A stretch of DNA of 64,000 nt from JAPLJC01 sp052326585 (GTDB taxonomy: Bacteria; Desulfobacterota; Desulfobaccia; Desulfobaccales; 0-14-0-80-60-11), in contig JBKQLU010000023.1 in NCBI GenBank assembly GCA_052326585.1, forward strand, positions 1-64,000, in the 5' to 3' direction. A program made the translations under genes and the position numbers. Below the pieces are notes generated by a model. It had not been told where the DNA came from and searched no databases. It worked only from the letters and a program-made list of their open reading frames with translations. Of the stretch, positions 24,715 to 33,671 are shown piece by piece; positions within the stretch are counted from its first letter, which is position 1, and each line of letters opens with the position of its first letter.

Positions 24715-26676
24715 TTAGGGGAGGGCCAGTTCCGGAATATCCTTATAGAATTCCAGAACTTCCGGATTGGCCAGGGCATCCCGGTTTAGGATCGGCTCAT
24801 GTTGGAGCATCTTCTTGATGGCAATCTCCACTTTTTTCATGTTGTGGGTATAGGGTACCCCGGGCACGGCGATGATCTTGGCCGGCACATGCCGCGGCGA
24901 GGCATTGGTGCGGATAGCCGTCCTTATTTTGTTCTTGAGCTCTTCGGTTAATGGCAGTCCATCTTTGATGACGACAAAGAGGATCACCCGCACATCCCCC
25001 TGCCAATCCTGCCCCACCACCACGCTGTCTTGGATCTCATCCAGGGCATCGATTTGCCGATAGATCTCCGCGGTGCCAATTCGGACCCCACCCGGATTGA
25101 GAGTGGCGTCAGACCGCCCATAGATTATCAGCCCTCCGGTACTGGTGATTTCGATAAAATCTCCATGGCGCCAGACCCCGGGATAGGACTCGAAATAGGC
25201 CTCACGATATTTTTTCCCGTCCGGATCATCCCAAAAATAGATGGGCATGGAAGGGAAGGGGGCCTCACATACCAATTCTCCCTTCGTATTGATTACGGCC
25301 TTGCCGTTGGCGTCGTAGGCGCGCACCTTCATGCCCAGGGGGACGCATTGCAACTCGCCGCGATAGACGGGTCCGATGGGATTGCCGATGCCGAAGCAGC
25401 CGTTAAGATCGGTGCCTCCCGAAATGGAGGAGAGTTGCAGGTCGCTTTTGATCTCGCCATAGACAAAATCGAACTGTTCGGGGGAAAGGGTCGATCCGGT
25501 TGAGAGAATCGTTCTAAGAGGCGTCAAGTCATATTCCCGGCCGGGCCTTACCCCGGTGGCTTGCAAGGCGGCCAGATATCCGGCGCTGGTCCCGAAAACC
25601 GAGATCCCCTCATCCTGAGCTAACTTCCAGAGGGCGCCGGGATCGGGATAAAACGGGTTCCCGTCGAAAAGCACCAGGGTAGCGCCCACCGCCAATGATG
25701 AGACCAACCAGTTCCACATCATCCAGCCGCAGGTAGTGAAGTAAAAGATAGTGTCCCGGCGTTTCAGATCCGAATGCAGCCGGAGTTCTTTGAATTGATT
25801 CATCAGAATACCGCCGGCGCTCTGAACCATACATTTGGGCAGCCCTGTCGTTCCCGAGGAATACATGACGTAGAGGGGATGTTCGAAATCGAGCTGTTGG
25901 AATTCTAGTTCAAGATGCTCCTCCTTGGAGATGAAGTCATGGTAGTGGATGGCCTTGGGGATTATGCTGATGTCTGGCGCCGCTTCCGTGTAGGGCACCA
26001 CAATCACCTTTTCGGTCGATGGCAGCTCGCGCAGAATGTTTGCCAGCCTCTCCAGGCAATCAATCTTTTTCCCCTTAAATGAATAGCCATTGGCGGTGAA
26101 GACGATCTTGGGCTTGATCTGGCCGAAGCGATCTAAAACCCCTCTAATCCCGAAATCAGGGGAGCAGGAAGACCAGATGGCGCCAATGCTCGTGGCGGCC
26201 AGCATGGCGATGATGGTCTCGGGCATATTGGGCAGAAATCCCGCCACCCGGTCGCCCGCAACGACTCCGGCATCCCGCAGGGACTTGGCCAGTTGTGCGA
26301 CCTTGCCATAGAGTTGCCGATAGGTCATCCGGGTGGTCTCTTGGGCTTCGCCTTTGAATATAAGGGCGAGGTGATCATCACGATAGCGCAGGAGATTCTC
26401 GGCAAAGTTGAGCCGGGCGCCTGGAAACCAATGGGCTCCCGGCATCTTGGTCAAATCATCGATAACCAGGTCGTAGGGGCGAGACGCTCTGATTTCAGCA
26501 TAATCCCACATGGTGGCCCAGAAATCGGGGATATTGTCGATGGACCAGGTATAGAGTTCAGCGTACGAGGTAAAATGCTTGCCGTATTTTTCGTTAACCT
26601 CTTTCATAAAGTGGGTCATATTGGCGTTCTGGATTCTTTCGGGAGGAGGGGTCCACATGGGCTTTTTAGCAGACAT
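24715..26676 (-). CDS. aacS: Acetoacetyl-CoA synthetase
   Basis: 653 residues. An ANL-superfamily adenylating enzyme: N-terminal acetyl-CoA-synthetase-type segment (ELYTWSIDNIPDFWATMWDY), P-loop YSSGTTGLPKCMVQSAGG near 270, STGSTLSPEQFDF, the hinge GRSDATLNPGGVRIG and a C-terminal Lys region (PYTHNMKKVEIA). Subgroup features (the MSSGTT variant, the C-terminal sequence KKVE) point to acetoacetate rather than acetate. It activates acetoacetate to acetoacetyl-CoA for thiolysis or reuse of polyhydroxybutyrate-type carbon. AAGGAG lies before the start. A thiolase is encoded at 56192. Confidence 0.88.
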   Translation of the reverse strand: MSAKKPMWTPPPERIQNANMTHFMKEVNEKYGKHFTSYAELYTWSIDNIPDFWATMWDYAEIRASRPYDLVIDDLTKMPGAHWFPGARLNFAENLLRYRDDHLALIFKGEAQETTRMTYRQLYGKVAQLAKSLRDAGVVAGDRVAGFLPNMPETIIAMLAATSIGAIWSSCSPDFGIRGVLDRFGQIKPKIVFTANGYSFKGKKIDCLERLANILRELPSTEKVIVVPYTEAAPDISIIPKAIHYHDFISKEEHLELEFQQLDFEHPLYVMYSSGTTGLPKCMVQSAGGILMNQFKELRLHSDLKRRDTIFYFTTCGWMMWNWLVSSLAVGATLVLFDGNPFYPDPGALWKLAQDEGISVFGTSAGYLAALQATGVRPGREYDLTPLRTILSTGSTLSPEQFDFVYGEIKSDLQLSSISGGTDLNGCFGIGNPIGPVYRGELQCVPLGMKVRAYDANGKAVINTKGELVCEAPFPSMPIYFWDDPDGKKYREAYFESYPGVWRHGDFIEITSTGGLIIYGRSDATLNPGGVRIGTAEIYRQIDALDEIQDSVVVGQDWQGDVRVILFVVIKDGLPLTEELKNKIRTAIRTNASPRHVPAKIIAVPGVPYTHNMKKVEIAIKKMLQHEPILNRDALANPEVLEFYKDIPELALP

Positions 26677-27217
26677 CGGTTACTCCTTATTTAAGTGCCG
26701 CATAGAAAGTCGCTGACGCCAGAATACTACAAAATCGGCAAATTTGCACCGCCTTAGCCAGGCGGCCCGCGTGCATCCATTTTAACCAAATCCCCGCCGG
26801 ATGCAACGTAAACGGCCCTAGCCTCTTTTTATTCAGGCACTTGTTGGCGGCACTGGAGTTGCGCCCTTGCGGGTGCAGGGAGGAAGGGGCAGGCAGGCTG
26901 CTTCTCTGCCGAAGTGGCCAGACTGCGGTGGTGGCCAAGCAAAAAAATTTGAGATGGTTTATTACCTTAGCGCAATGATAGCGAATAATCGGCTAAATTC
27001 GCTCGCAGGATGGGCGGCCTCTCGCCGGAGAAGAACCGAAAGCCGCGATTACAGCCAACCCGGATGGTGGAAGGAAAGACGCCTGGTGATTTTGGTACAG
27101 AGTTCAAGGTAATAGAGTATTACTTCCTAGTCCAATTCTTGTATCAAACTTATCATGAAGAATTATCTCAAAATATGCAGTAACATCTCGACGGCGAGAC
27201 CTATGATGCCGATTATT
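26677..27217. other. 540-base gap
   Basis: I see no supported gene, RNA or clear terminator here. The only curiosity is a 23-codon hydrophobic frame at 27163-27234 (minus, TTG start) that overlaps the end of the 31-residue membrane protein. Confidence 0.4.
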
Positions 27218-27313
27218 TCATTTATCAAAAACAATAGCCATGATAGACAAAAATAGCCCACCAGCCAAAATTACATACCAATTGGTAAAAATTTTATGCA
27301 ATTTATCGGTCAT
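27218..27313 (-). CDS. 31-aa single-helix membrane protein under riboswitch control
   Basis: ATG 27313 follows GGAGG with 8 bases between, and the 31-codon frame ends TGA at 27218-27220. The peptide has a short basic N-terminus (MTDKLHKIFTN), one membrane helix (WYVILAGGLFLSIMAIVF) and ends DK. It is the first and only clear frame downstream of a GEMM-type riboswitch with its own promoter and terminator. Such micro-membrane proteins often act as accessory subunits or modulators of larger membrane complexes; its partner is not visible here. Too short for homology calling by eye; confidence comes from the ribosome site and the regulatory context. Confidence 0.7.
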   Translation of the reverse strand: MTDKLHKIFTNWYVILAGGLFLSIMAIVFDK

Positions 27314-27344
27314 TGGAAAATTCCTCCAACTTCGATTTCTAAAC

Positions 27345-27384
27345 AAAAAAAAGCCGCGCTGCCCAGTTTCCAGGCAACCCGGCT
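27345..27384 (-). terminator. Riboswitch-associated terminator
   Basis: On the minus strand the 3' part of the aptamer (AGCCGGGTTGCC) pairs with GGGCAGCGCGGCT, followed by eight T. Because the aptamer's closing strand is used by the terminator stem, ligand binding should prevent termination (an ON switch). Confidence 0.75.
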
Positions 27385-27446
27385 ATCTCTCAGAGACCCG
27401 TGGCTTTCCGTCCCCGCGTCACGGCGGGTTTGGCTTTTTCTGTTTT
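27370..27446 (-). ncRNA. GEMM-type (class I cyclic-di-GMP family) riboswitch
   Basis: Minus strand, 5' to 3': AAAAAGCCAAACC; a GC hairpin capped by GTGA (GNRA); the core GGGACGGAAAGCC; the second arm ACGGGTCT with its pairing partner AGAGATAGCCG; and the closing GGGTTGCC. This order and these conserved blocks (AAACC, GGGACG.AAAGCC, GGTCT..GATAGCC, GGTTGCC) are those of the GEMM-I aptamer. By my alignment the ligand-discriminating base is G, which favours c-di-GMP over cyclic AMP-GMP, but that position is uncertain. The usual C in ACGCAAAG is G here. It governs the 31-residue membrane protein. Confidence 0.88.
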
Positions 27447-27456
27447 CTTTCTTGTA

Positions 27457-27485
27457 TTAATAAACAGGCTGGTTATATCCGTCAA
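27457..27485 (-). promoter_or_regulatory. Promoter of the riboswitch transcript
   Basis: Minus strand: TTGACG (27485-27480), 17-base spacer, TATTAA (27462-27457). Transcription should start near 27450, just before the aptamer. Confidence 0.75.
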
Positions 27486-27814
27486 GCTCTTTTGAGGGAT
27501 TTTTAAAAAAATTGTCGACTCATTATAAAACCTTTGCCACAGGTTTGGTAGGCTAACTGAGCAAGGTCACGGGGGATTTCTTTTTGCCAATGCCTTATGG
27601 TTTATTTATCAGCCGGAGAACCAGAAGAGATGCGAATCTGCCGGAAATCATTTCGAGCCTCACTTCAGCCCCGCCTGGCGCAGGGCGTCCAGGATGCGAT
27701 CCCTTCCTGGCCCTTCCTTCCAGGGTTGCATTTTGGCGTAGCTCATGAGTACATATTTTTATTGCGGTGGCCAAGGCTGCCCGCATAAACTTGCCTGATC
27801 AAGGAGAGGAAAAT

Positions 27815-28618
27815 ATGTCCCGAAGAATGATTGGTAAGCTTCTTCTTCTCTTACTGCTGGCCGTGGTTCTGCTTATTCCCGCAGTATCCGAGGCCGCGGC
27901 CCCGCGGCTGGGGGTAGTGCTGCTGCATGGCAAGACGGGCAAGCCCGCAAAACTGTGGGTCCTGTCGAGCGGCTTGGAGGCCCAGGGGTTTCTCGTCTCC
28001 ACCCCGGCCATGCCTTGGTCCTTTAACCGCTATCTCGATGCCAGCTTTGAGACGGCCCTGGATGAGATTGCCGCCGCCATCACCCAACTCAAGCAGAAAG
28101 GAGCCACTAAAATCGTAGTGGCGGGACATAGCATGGGGGCCAATGCCGCCCTGGCTTATGCCGCTAACCGGGGCGGGGTTGATGGGGTCATCATGCTGGC
28201 CCCGGGGCATTGGCCGGATTTGCCCCGATTTCAGCAAAGGGTTCAGGAAGGGGTTGCCAAGGCCCGGGAGATGGTGCAGTCCGGTCGCGGGACCCAAACC
28301 GCAGAGTTTCCAGACATAAACCAGGGGAAGCCTTTTTTGGTTAATACGCAAGCCCAAATCTATCTCAGCTATTTCGCTCCCGACGGGCTGGGGGCCATGG
28401 GGCGCAACGCCGCCCGCCTGGATGCCAAGATCCCCTTGCTGGTAGTGGTTGGGGATAAGGATACGCTTAATCCCCAGACCCAGGCCAAAGATTATATCTT
28501 CACCAAGGCGCCGGCTAACCCCTTAAGCCAATTTGTGGTGGTTTCCGCCGATCACCTGGGCACCCCGGCGGCAGCCGAGGCCGACGTAGTGCGTTGGTTG
28601 AAATCCCTGCCGAATTAA
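27815..28618 (+). CDS. Secreted alpha/beta hydrolase
   Basis: 267 residues from ATG 27815 (AAGGAGAGG 9 bases upstream; an upstream in-frame ATG at 27767 lacks a ribosome site). Signal peptide about 1-29 (GKLLLLLLLAVVLLIPAVSE, then AAA). The nucleophile elbow is GHSMGAN, the early strand VVLLHGKTG supplies the oxyanion loop, and a D (VVGDKDTLN) and terminal His (SADHLG) complete the triad. It belongs to the family of periplasmic/exported serine hydrolases; substrate unknown. Divergent from the riboswitch transcript. Confidence 0.85.
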   Translation: MSRRMIGKLLLLLLLAVVLLIPAVSEAAAPRLGVVLLHGKTGKPAKLWVLSSGLEAQGFLVSTPAMPWSFNRYLDASFETALDEIAAAITQLKQKGATKIVVAGHSMGANAALAYAANRGGVDGVIMLAPGHWPDLPRFQQRVQEGVAKAREMVQSGRGTQTAEFPDINQGKPFLVNTQAQIYLSYFAPDGLGAMGRNAARLDAKIPLLVVVGDKDTLNPQTQAKDYIFTKAPANPLSQFVVVSADHLGTPAAAEADVVRWLKSLPN

Positions 28619-28969
28619 ACCGAGGACCCCTTACCCTCAGGGCCCGGATACCTCTATACTATGGCTTAGGGGCCCCAGGCTAGTACCGAATGGTAATGAT
28701 GTGAGGAAAAGAGGATCTCAAAGAGGATGAGAATGATCATGAACCCTCAGATAACCTCTCACCCTCGGGCATTTCCGCCACATCCCTTAACTTTTGCACC
28801 CGCTCCTTTGAAAATTGATAATATATAAATTCATCTCACCACCTATACTGCAAGTCGGTCAGTCTATCGGGAGTAGTCAGGGTGGACGAAGGCAAAGCCG
28901 CGGCATAGCAGGCCGAGAGGCGCACTGAGGAATTACCGGAAACGGTAGAATTGAGAGTGGCATACCCCA
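28619..28969. other. 351-base gap before the MFS gene
   Basis: No supported gene. A small hairpin TACCG-GAAA-CGGTA (28934-28947, GNRA loop) lies about 20 bases before the MFS start. AT-rich DNA near 28808-28830 may hold a promoter, but no box is convincing. Confidence 0.4.
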
Positions 28970-30298
28970 ATGGCTAAAAATATAAAAAGTGATGATATCG
29001 CCACTAGCGGCGCAGTTGTGAAAAAGAGCCATTTGATGAGCCCCTCGACCTTAATGACCATCATTTTCTGTTCCTTATACTTCTTAATGTATCTTGACCG
29101 GATCAACATATCCATGGCCGCCAAGCCCATCATGAGGGAGTTTAACCTGTCCAATGCGGGGCTTGGCATCGTCTTCTCAGCCTTTTCCTGGCCTTATCTG
29201 GTCGGGCAATGGATCGGCGGCTGGTCAGCCAATAGATTCGGCGTCCGCAACGTCCTGACGTTTTGCGTTTTTCTAGTGGCAGTGGCAACCTTGGCGGGCG
29301 GTATCGCCATCGGGCTGGCGGTTCTTTGCGCGGCCCGGCTGTTTGTCGGCATTGGTGAAGGTCCGGTCTTCTCTGCCGCCACCCAGGGGATGAAACACTG
29401 GTATTCCGGAAAGCGCTATGGCTTCATTCAAGGGGTGACGCATGGCGCGTCACGCTTCGGGGCAGCAGTGTCGCCAATCATTGTGGCTTGGTGCATCGTG
29501 ATCTCCGGCTGGAGAGCTGCCTTTTTTGTATGTGCCGTTCTCACTCTTATCTGGGTTGCCCTCTGGTGGTGGAATTTCGTCGAAGACCCCAGGGACCATC
29601 CTAATATTACTGAGGCCGAGGTTGCTGAGCTAGTCCCACCCAATAAGCAGGTGCGGCATGTCCGCACTCCCTGGTGGCCGCTGATAAAACGAATCTTCCC
29701 TGTGACCGCGGTTGAGTTTACGACCGGGTGGATGACCTGGGTGTTCATATCGTGGCTCCCGCTCTATTTCATGTCTCGTTTCCACCTGGATCTGAAATCT
29801 TCTGCCATGCATACCGCGATAGCCCTCATTTCTGGTGTTATCGGGGATATCTTTGGAGGCCTGGCTTCGGATTGGATATTGGTGAAAACCGGCAATAAAA
29901 GGTTGGCGCGCAATGCCTTTATTGCTCTTTGCCTGTTGCTGGCCGGTGGTTTCTTGGCCGCCACCATGCTTACCCATAATATCTTCCTGGTTACTCTGTT
30001 TCTTTTCGCCACTTTTTTCTTTGCGGAGGCCCTGTGCGGAGCAATATGGGCAATTCCCATGGATATCACCCATGAATATGCCGGCATTGCCAGCGGCATA
30101 ATGAATTCTGGTTACGCCATGGCTGGCGTCGTTTCACCCATCGTCTTCGGTTGGGTGCTCGACCACTTCAAGGATTGGGATGTGGCTTTCTTGATTACGG
30201 TGGGGATTTGCGTTGTTGGCGCCTTCCTCACAATCTTCATGCGGCCGGATCGGCCTTTCCTGCCACCGGAAGCAGTCCTGGATAGCCGTATCTCCTGA
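28970..30298 (+). CDS. MFS transporter, anion:cation symporter (ACS) type
   Basis: 442 residues, twelve membrane helices. The first helix region SLYFLMYLDRINISMAAKPI and the loop GWSANRFGVRNVLT, a variant of the MFS motif A, are typical of the glucarate/galactonate/organic-acid branch. Likely imports an organic anion with protons. The next gene is an alpha/beta hydrolase 137 bases on, perhaps acting on the imported compound. The ribosome site is weak. Confidence 0.85.
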   Translation: MAKNIKSDDIATSGAVVKKSHLMSPSTLMTIIFCSLYFLMYLDRINISMAAKPIMREFNLSNAGLGIVFSAFSWPYLVGQWIGGWSANRFGVRNVLTFCVFLVAVATLAGGIAIGLAVLCAARLFVGIGEGPVFSAATQGMKHWYSGKRYGFIQGVTHGASRFGAAVSPIIVAWCIVISGWRAAFFVCAVLTLIWVALWWWNFVEDPRDHPNITEAEVAELVPPNKQVRHVRTPWWPLIKRIFPVTAVEFTTGWMTWVFISWLPLYFMSRFHLDLKSSAMHTAIALISGVIGDIFGGLASDWILVKTGNKRLARNAFIALCLLLAGGFLAATMLTHNIFLVTLFLFATFFFAEALCGAIWAIPMDITHEYAGIASGIMNSGYAMAGVVSPIVFGWVLDHFKDWDVAFLITVGICVVGAFLTIFMRPDRPFLPPEAVLDSRIS

Positions 30299-30435
30299 AA
30301 AATGAACTTAACCAAGTTAAGGCCTGGTTCAATGAGCACAGCGGTTTAAATGGACACCGCCCTGATTCCTGATCAAAAGTTCATCCCCGTTTTAGCATTT
30401 GTTTATTCCGAGAGGGAAAAAGGAGCCGGCCCAGA

Positions 30436-31236
30436 ATGGTACTGGTTTCGGAGGCAGCTTTGACAACTGAAGAATTTAAATCAATAGATTCCAGACCGGA
30501 AGTGATCCAGAGTTACTATCTGATTTTTCAGGGTCGGCGACTGCCTAAAACCGTGATGCTCCTGATCCCGGGTGGCAACGGTTATGGTCATATCAAGGCC
30601 GGACCGGGCGGCGAGATAACCTTGAGCAAGAATTTTCTCGTACGTACCGCGGGCAAATATGCCGAGGCAGGTTTTGCCGCGGCTATCATGGATATTCCTT
30701 CCGACGCGACTTGGGGGCGCAGTGATAAGTATCATCAAGAAGATCAACATGTTGAAAGCGATAGGTATCGTTTCTCGGATGAGCAGCTTGAAGACTATAA
30801 AGCGGTAATTGAAAATCTTGCCAGCAGAGGAGCACAAAGATTCTTTTTGTGCGCTACCAGCCGCGGTGGGTTGAGTGGAGTCTCTCTGGCTTCCAAAATG
30901 GAGGACCCTCGCCTCAAGGGTTTGATACTTACAGCTTCGATTCAATATACAGATTATCTATGTCGCAGTTACATTAGTAAGATTTGCATTCCAGTGCTCA
31001 TGATTCATCATCGCCAAGATGCTTGCGAACTAAATTCATATCCTGAAGCTCTTTTGACTGCCATGCAATTAGGAAAATTTACTGAGGTTACTTTTTGCGG
31101 TGTCAGCGGTGGGCCCCAGGGGGGGCTGCCGCGCGAATCTGACCCCTGTATGCCCCTCAGTCATCACGGATTCTATGGTATAGAAGATCAAGTAACCAGC
31201 ATTATTACCAAGTGGGCTCATTTTAAAGAAGAATAG
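30436..31236 (+). CDS. Alpha/beta hydrolase
   Basis: 266 residues, no signal peptide, so cytoplasmic. Nucleophile elbow ATSRGGLSG (Ser around residue 140), acid in HHRQDAC, and His in SHHGFYG near the C-terminus. An early MLLIPGGNGYG loop supplies the oxyanion hole. Related to dienelactone-hydrolase-like or lipase-like proteins. Placement behind an organic-anion transporter suggests a catabolic ester or lactone hydrolase, which is inference. Confidence 0.78.
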   Translation: MVLVSEAALTTEEFKSIDSRPEVIQSYYLIFQGRRLPKTVMLLIPGGNGYGHIKAGPGGEITLSKNFLVRTAGKYAEAGFAAAIMDIPSDATWGRSDKYHQEDQHVESDRYRFSDEQLEDYKAVIENLASRGAQRFFLCATSRGGLSGVSLASKMEDPRLKGLILTASIQYTDYLCRSYISKICIPVLMIHHRQDACELNSYPEALLTAMQLGKFTEVTFCGVSGGPQGGLPRESDPCMPLSHHGFYGIEDQVTSIITKWAHFKEE

Positions 31237-31431
31237 AGCAAGCCAATACGCCCGCGCCGTAGCCGGATCAAAACCGGCCCTTACCAACCGGCAGGCGTGG
31301 ATGCTGCCTTCCCATAATCAACGTTTGCGGCCGCCGCCGCGCCAGGGCTGGCGGCAACGCCGATAAAAAGACGGCTACGCCGGATAATACTGGCCGGGGG
31401 GGTGGGAGTTCCAACCCTGGTTGCAGGCGGA

Positions 31432-32631
31432 TTAGAGATGATCGTAGGTTTGGCCCTGGTGGTTCAGGTAGGCGACGGCGCGCTTGATGCCTGCCAGGGT
31501 GAGGTCTTCCATGGTAAAGATCTTGCCGATGTGCCGGACGGTCAGGCTCTCGTGGGGCCAGTATTCCTTCCTGATGGGGTTGAGCCAGACGCTTACCGGA
31601 TATGACGCCCGCAGCTCTTCGAGCCACTCCTGGCCGGACTTGCGGGCGCTGGTATGGATATCGATGGAGCCGCTGGCGGCCATCAGTTCGGACGGCGCCA
31701 TGTTGGCATCGCCGATGAGCACCAGCCTGGTGGTCCTGGTTTCCCCCAGGAACCTTTCCCATTTCACCGGCTCCCGCCGCTTCAGATCCTTGTACACCGT
31801 GCCGTAGATGCAGTTATGGAAGTAATAGAACCGGATATCCTTGAAAAGATCCCGCAGCTTATTGAAGATCATCCTTACCAAGGGGACATAGGCGTCCATG
31901 GAATAGCCGCCGTTGTCGAGTAAGACCATCAACTTCAGGCGGTTGCGCAACTCCCGTTCGAATACCAGCTCAATCTCGCCGCCGTTTTTGGCGGTCCGGG
32001 CGATGGTGGCGTCGATGTCCAGTTCGGTTTCCGGCCCGGTGGGCCGCAGACACCGGAGGCAGGCGAGGGCCTGCCGCAGGTTCTCACTGGAGAGGGTCGA
32101 TCTTTCACTATAATCGAGGTAGCGCCGGGAATCGATGACCTTCTGAGCCGAACCGTGCAGGCTCCTGCCGTAAACCCGGATGCCGCCGGCCGAAAGGCCG
32201 CTGTGGCCGTAAGGAGACCGGCCGCGGGTGCCCACCCAGGTGCTGCCGCCGTGGTGCTGCGCCTGTTGGGCCAGAACCGTCTCCCAGAACCTGGCCAGGA
32301 GTTCTTCATTGCCGAAGGCGCGGATCTCTTCCGGGGAGATGCGGCCGGCGTCGATCTGCTCCTGGAGCCATTCCCGGAAAGGTTTGCCCGACAGCGCCTC
32401 TTCCCAGTCCCGCATCCGGCGCCACAGCCCCGATTTGAGGAAGTAGGAGGAGAACACCTGCTCGAAAATATCGTAGTGCTCGACCCGTTTCACAAAGATG
32501 AGCCGGGCCAGCAGGAAGAGCTGGTCAAGATTCGCGGCGATGCCGCGCTGCAGCGCCCGGTAGAACTCCAGGATATACTGGACGCTTACCGGGACCCCGG
32601 CCTCCCGCAATTCATAAACGAAGCCAACCAT
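31432..32631 (-). CDS. CoxE-like von Willebrand factor A domain protein
   Basis: 399 residues. The N-terminal region is helical; the C-terminal 180 residues form a vWA fold beginning LKLMVLLDNGGYSMDAYVPL. The MIDAS motif DxSxS reads D-N-G-G-Y-S, so one Ser is missing and metal binding may be weakened. The family works with MoxR AAA+ ATPases (gene immediately upstream, 34 bases apart) as a chaperone pair that inserts metals or matures enzymes; the founding CoxDE pair matures CO dehydrogenase. No molybdenum hydroxylase is nearby, so the client is unknown. Confidence 0.85.
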   Translation of the reverse strand: MVGFVYELREAGVPVSVQYILEFYRALQRGIAANLDQLFLLARLIFVKRVEHYDIFEQVFSSYFLKSGLWRRMRDWEEALSGKPFREWLQEQIDAGRISPEEIRAFGNEELLARFWETVLAQQAQHHGGSTWVGTRGRSPYGHSGLSAGGIRVYGRSLHGSAQKVIDSRRYLDYSERSTLSSENLRQALACLRCLRPTGPETELDIDATIARTAKNGGEIELVFERELRNRLKLMVLLDNGGYSMDAYVPLVRMIFNKLRDLFKDIRFYYFHNCIYGTVYKDLKRREPVKWERFLGETRTTRLVLIGDANMAPSELMAASGSIDIHTSARKSGQEWLEELRASYPVSVWLNPIRKEYWPHESLTVRHIGKIFTMEDLTLAGIKRAVAYLNHQGQTYDHL

Positions 32632-32665
32632 GCCGTCACCTGGGCCGCGGGCTTTGCTCCCCTGG

Positions 32666-33493
32666 CTAATAGCGCCCCGGCTTAGTAATCCCTTTGAATT
32701 TCAACAGGTCTTCGGTGCGTTTCAGCAGGGTGCCGATGTGGGCCAGGTTCCGGTCCACGCCAGGGGCCTTCACCCCGGCGGCCTGCATGGAGCCCAGCCA
32801 ATCCAGCAGTTCCGCGGTGGCCGGCGGCTTCTCGAAACCCTGCTCCCGCAAATGGTAAAAGTTGGTCAGAGACTCCTTAAGAAATGGCTCCGGCAGGTTG
32901 GGGTGATGGAGGTTGACGATATTGACCATTTCCTCGCGTCCCGGAAACGGAATGTAGTGACAGAAACAACGGCGGAGAAAGGGGTCCGACAGCTCACGCT
33001 TGGCGTTGCTGGTGATCACGATGATGGGCCGCTTCGCCGCGGTCACCTTGTGATTGATCTCCCGGATCACAAAAGACCCGTCCTCCAGGACGTCCAGGAG
33101 GTTGTCCTGGGTGTCCGAATCGGTTTTGTCAATTTCGTCCAGCAGGAGGACGCGCCGGTCTTCGGCCAGGAAGGCCCGGCCGATGGGGCCGAAACGGAGA
33201 TAATCCCAAATATTGTTGACGTCCCGTCCGGTATCGCCGCTGCCGAACCGGGAGTCGTTCAGCCTAAGCACCGTGTCATAGACGTAGCAGAGCTCTTCGC
33301 CCTTGAAGGTGGACTTGCAGCGGGCCTCTTCCATGTTCAGACCGAGGGCCCGGGAGATTTCAAAGGCCAGTTGGGTCTTGCCGGTGCCGGCCTCGCCGGT
33401 GAGCAGCAGCGGCTTTTCCATGGCGATGGCGATATTGACGATTTCCTGTAGCTCGGGCGCGAGATAATAGCGGTCGGTTCCGGCAAACTTCAT
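32666..33493 (-). CDS. MoxR-family AAA+ ATPase
   Basis: 275 residues. Walker A GEAGTGKT at 33-40, Walker B VLLLDEIDK, sensor 1 ITSNAKRELSDP and the Arg finger PFLRRCF. The MoxR subgroup pairs with vWA proteins, as encoded just downstream. The pair probably remodels a client protein complex using ATP. The upstream gap has no gene for a metalloenzyme client. Confidence 0.92.
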   Translation of the reverse strand: MKFAGTDRYYLAPELQEIVNIAIAMEKPLLLTGEAGTGKTQLAFEISRALGLNMEEARCKSTFKGEELCYVYDTVLRLNDSRFGSGDTGRDVNNIWDYLRFGPIGRAFLAEDRRVLLLDEIDKTDSDTQDNLLDVLEDGSFVIREINHKVTAAKRPIIVITSNAKRELSDPFLRRCFCHYIPFPGREEMVNIVNLHHPNLPEPFLKESLTNFYHLREQGFEKPPATAELLDWLGSMQAAGVKAPGVDRNLAHIGTLLKRTEDLLKFKGITKPGRY

Positions 33494-33671
33494 CCTTCGA
33501 CTCCATTCTCAAGCGAATTATTGATTACGGGCCCAGAGCCAGGGGCGGCAATGGACCGTACCCAAAATAGTATCAAATCCGCCTGCCTACGGCAACAGTC
33601 GCCTAAGGCGGAAAATTCAGGTTAGATCGTCCTGGCCAGTTCTGACCCAGCGGTTTGCCGATTTATCATCC

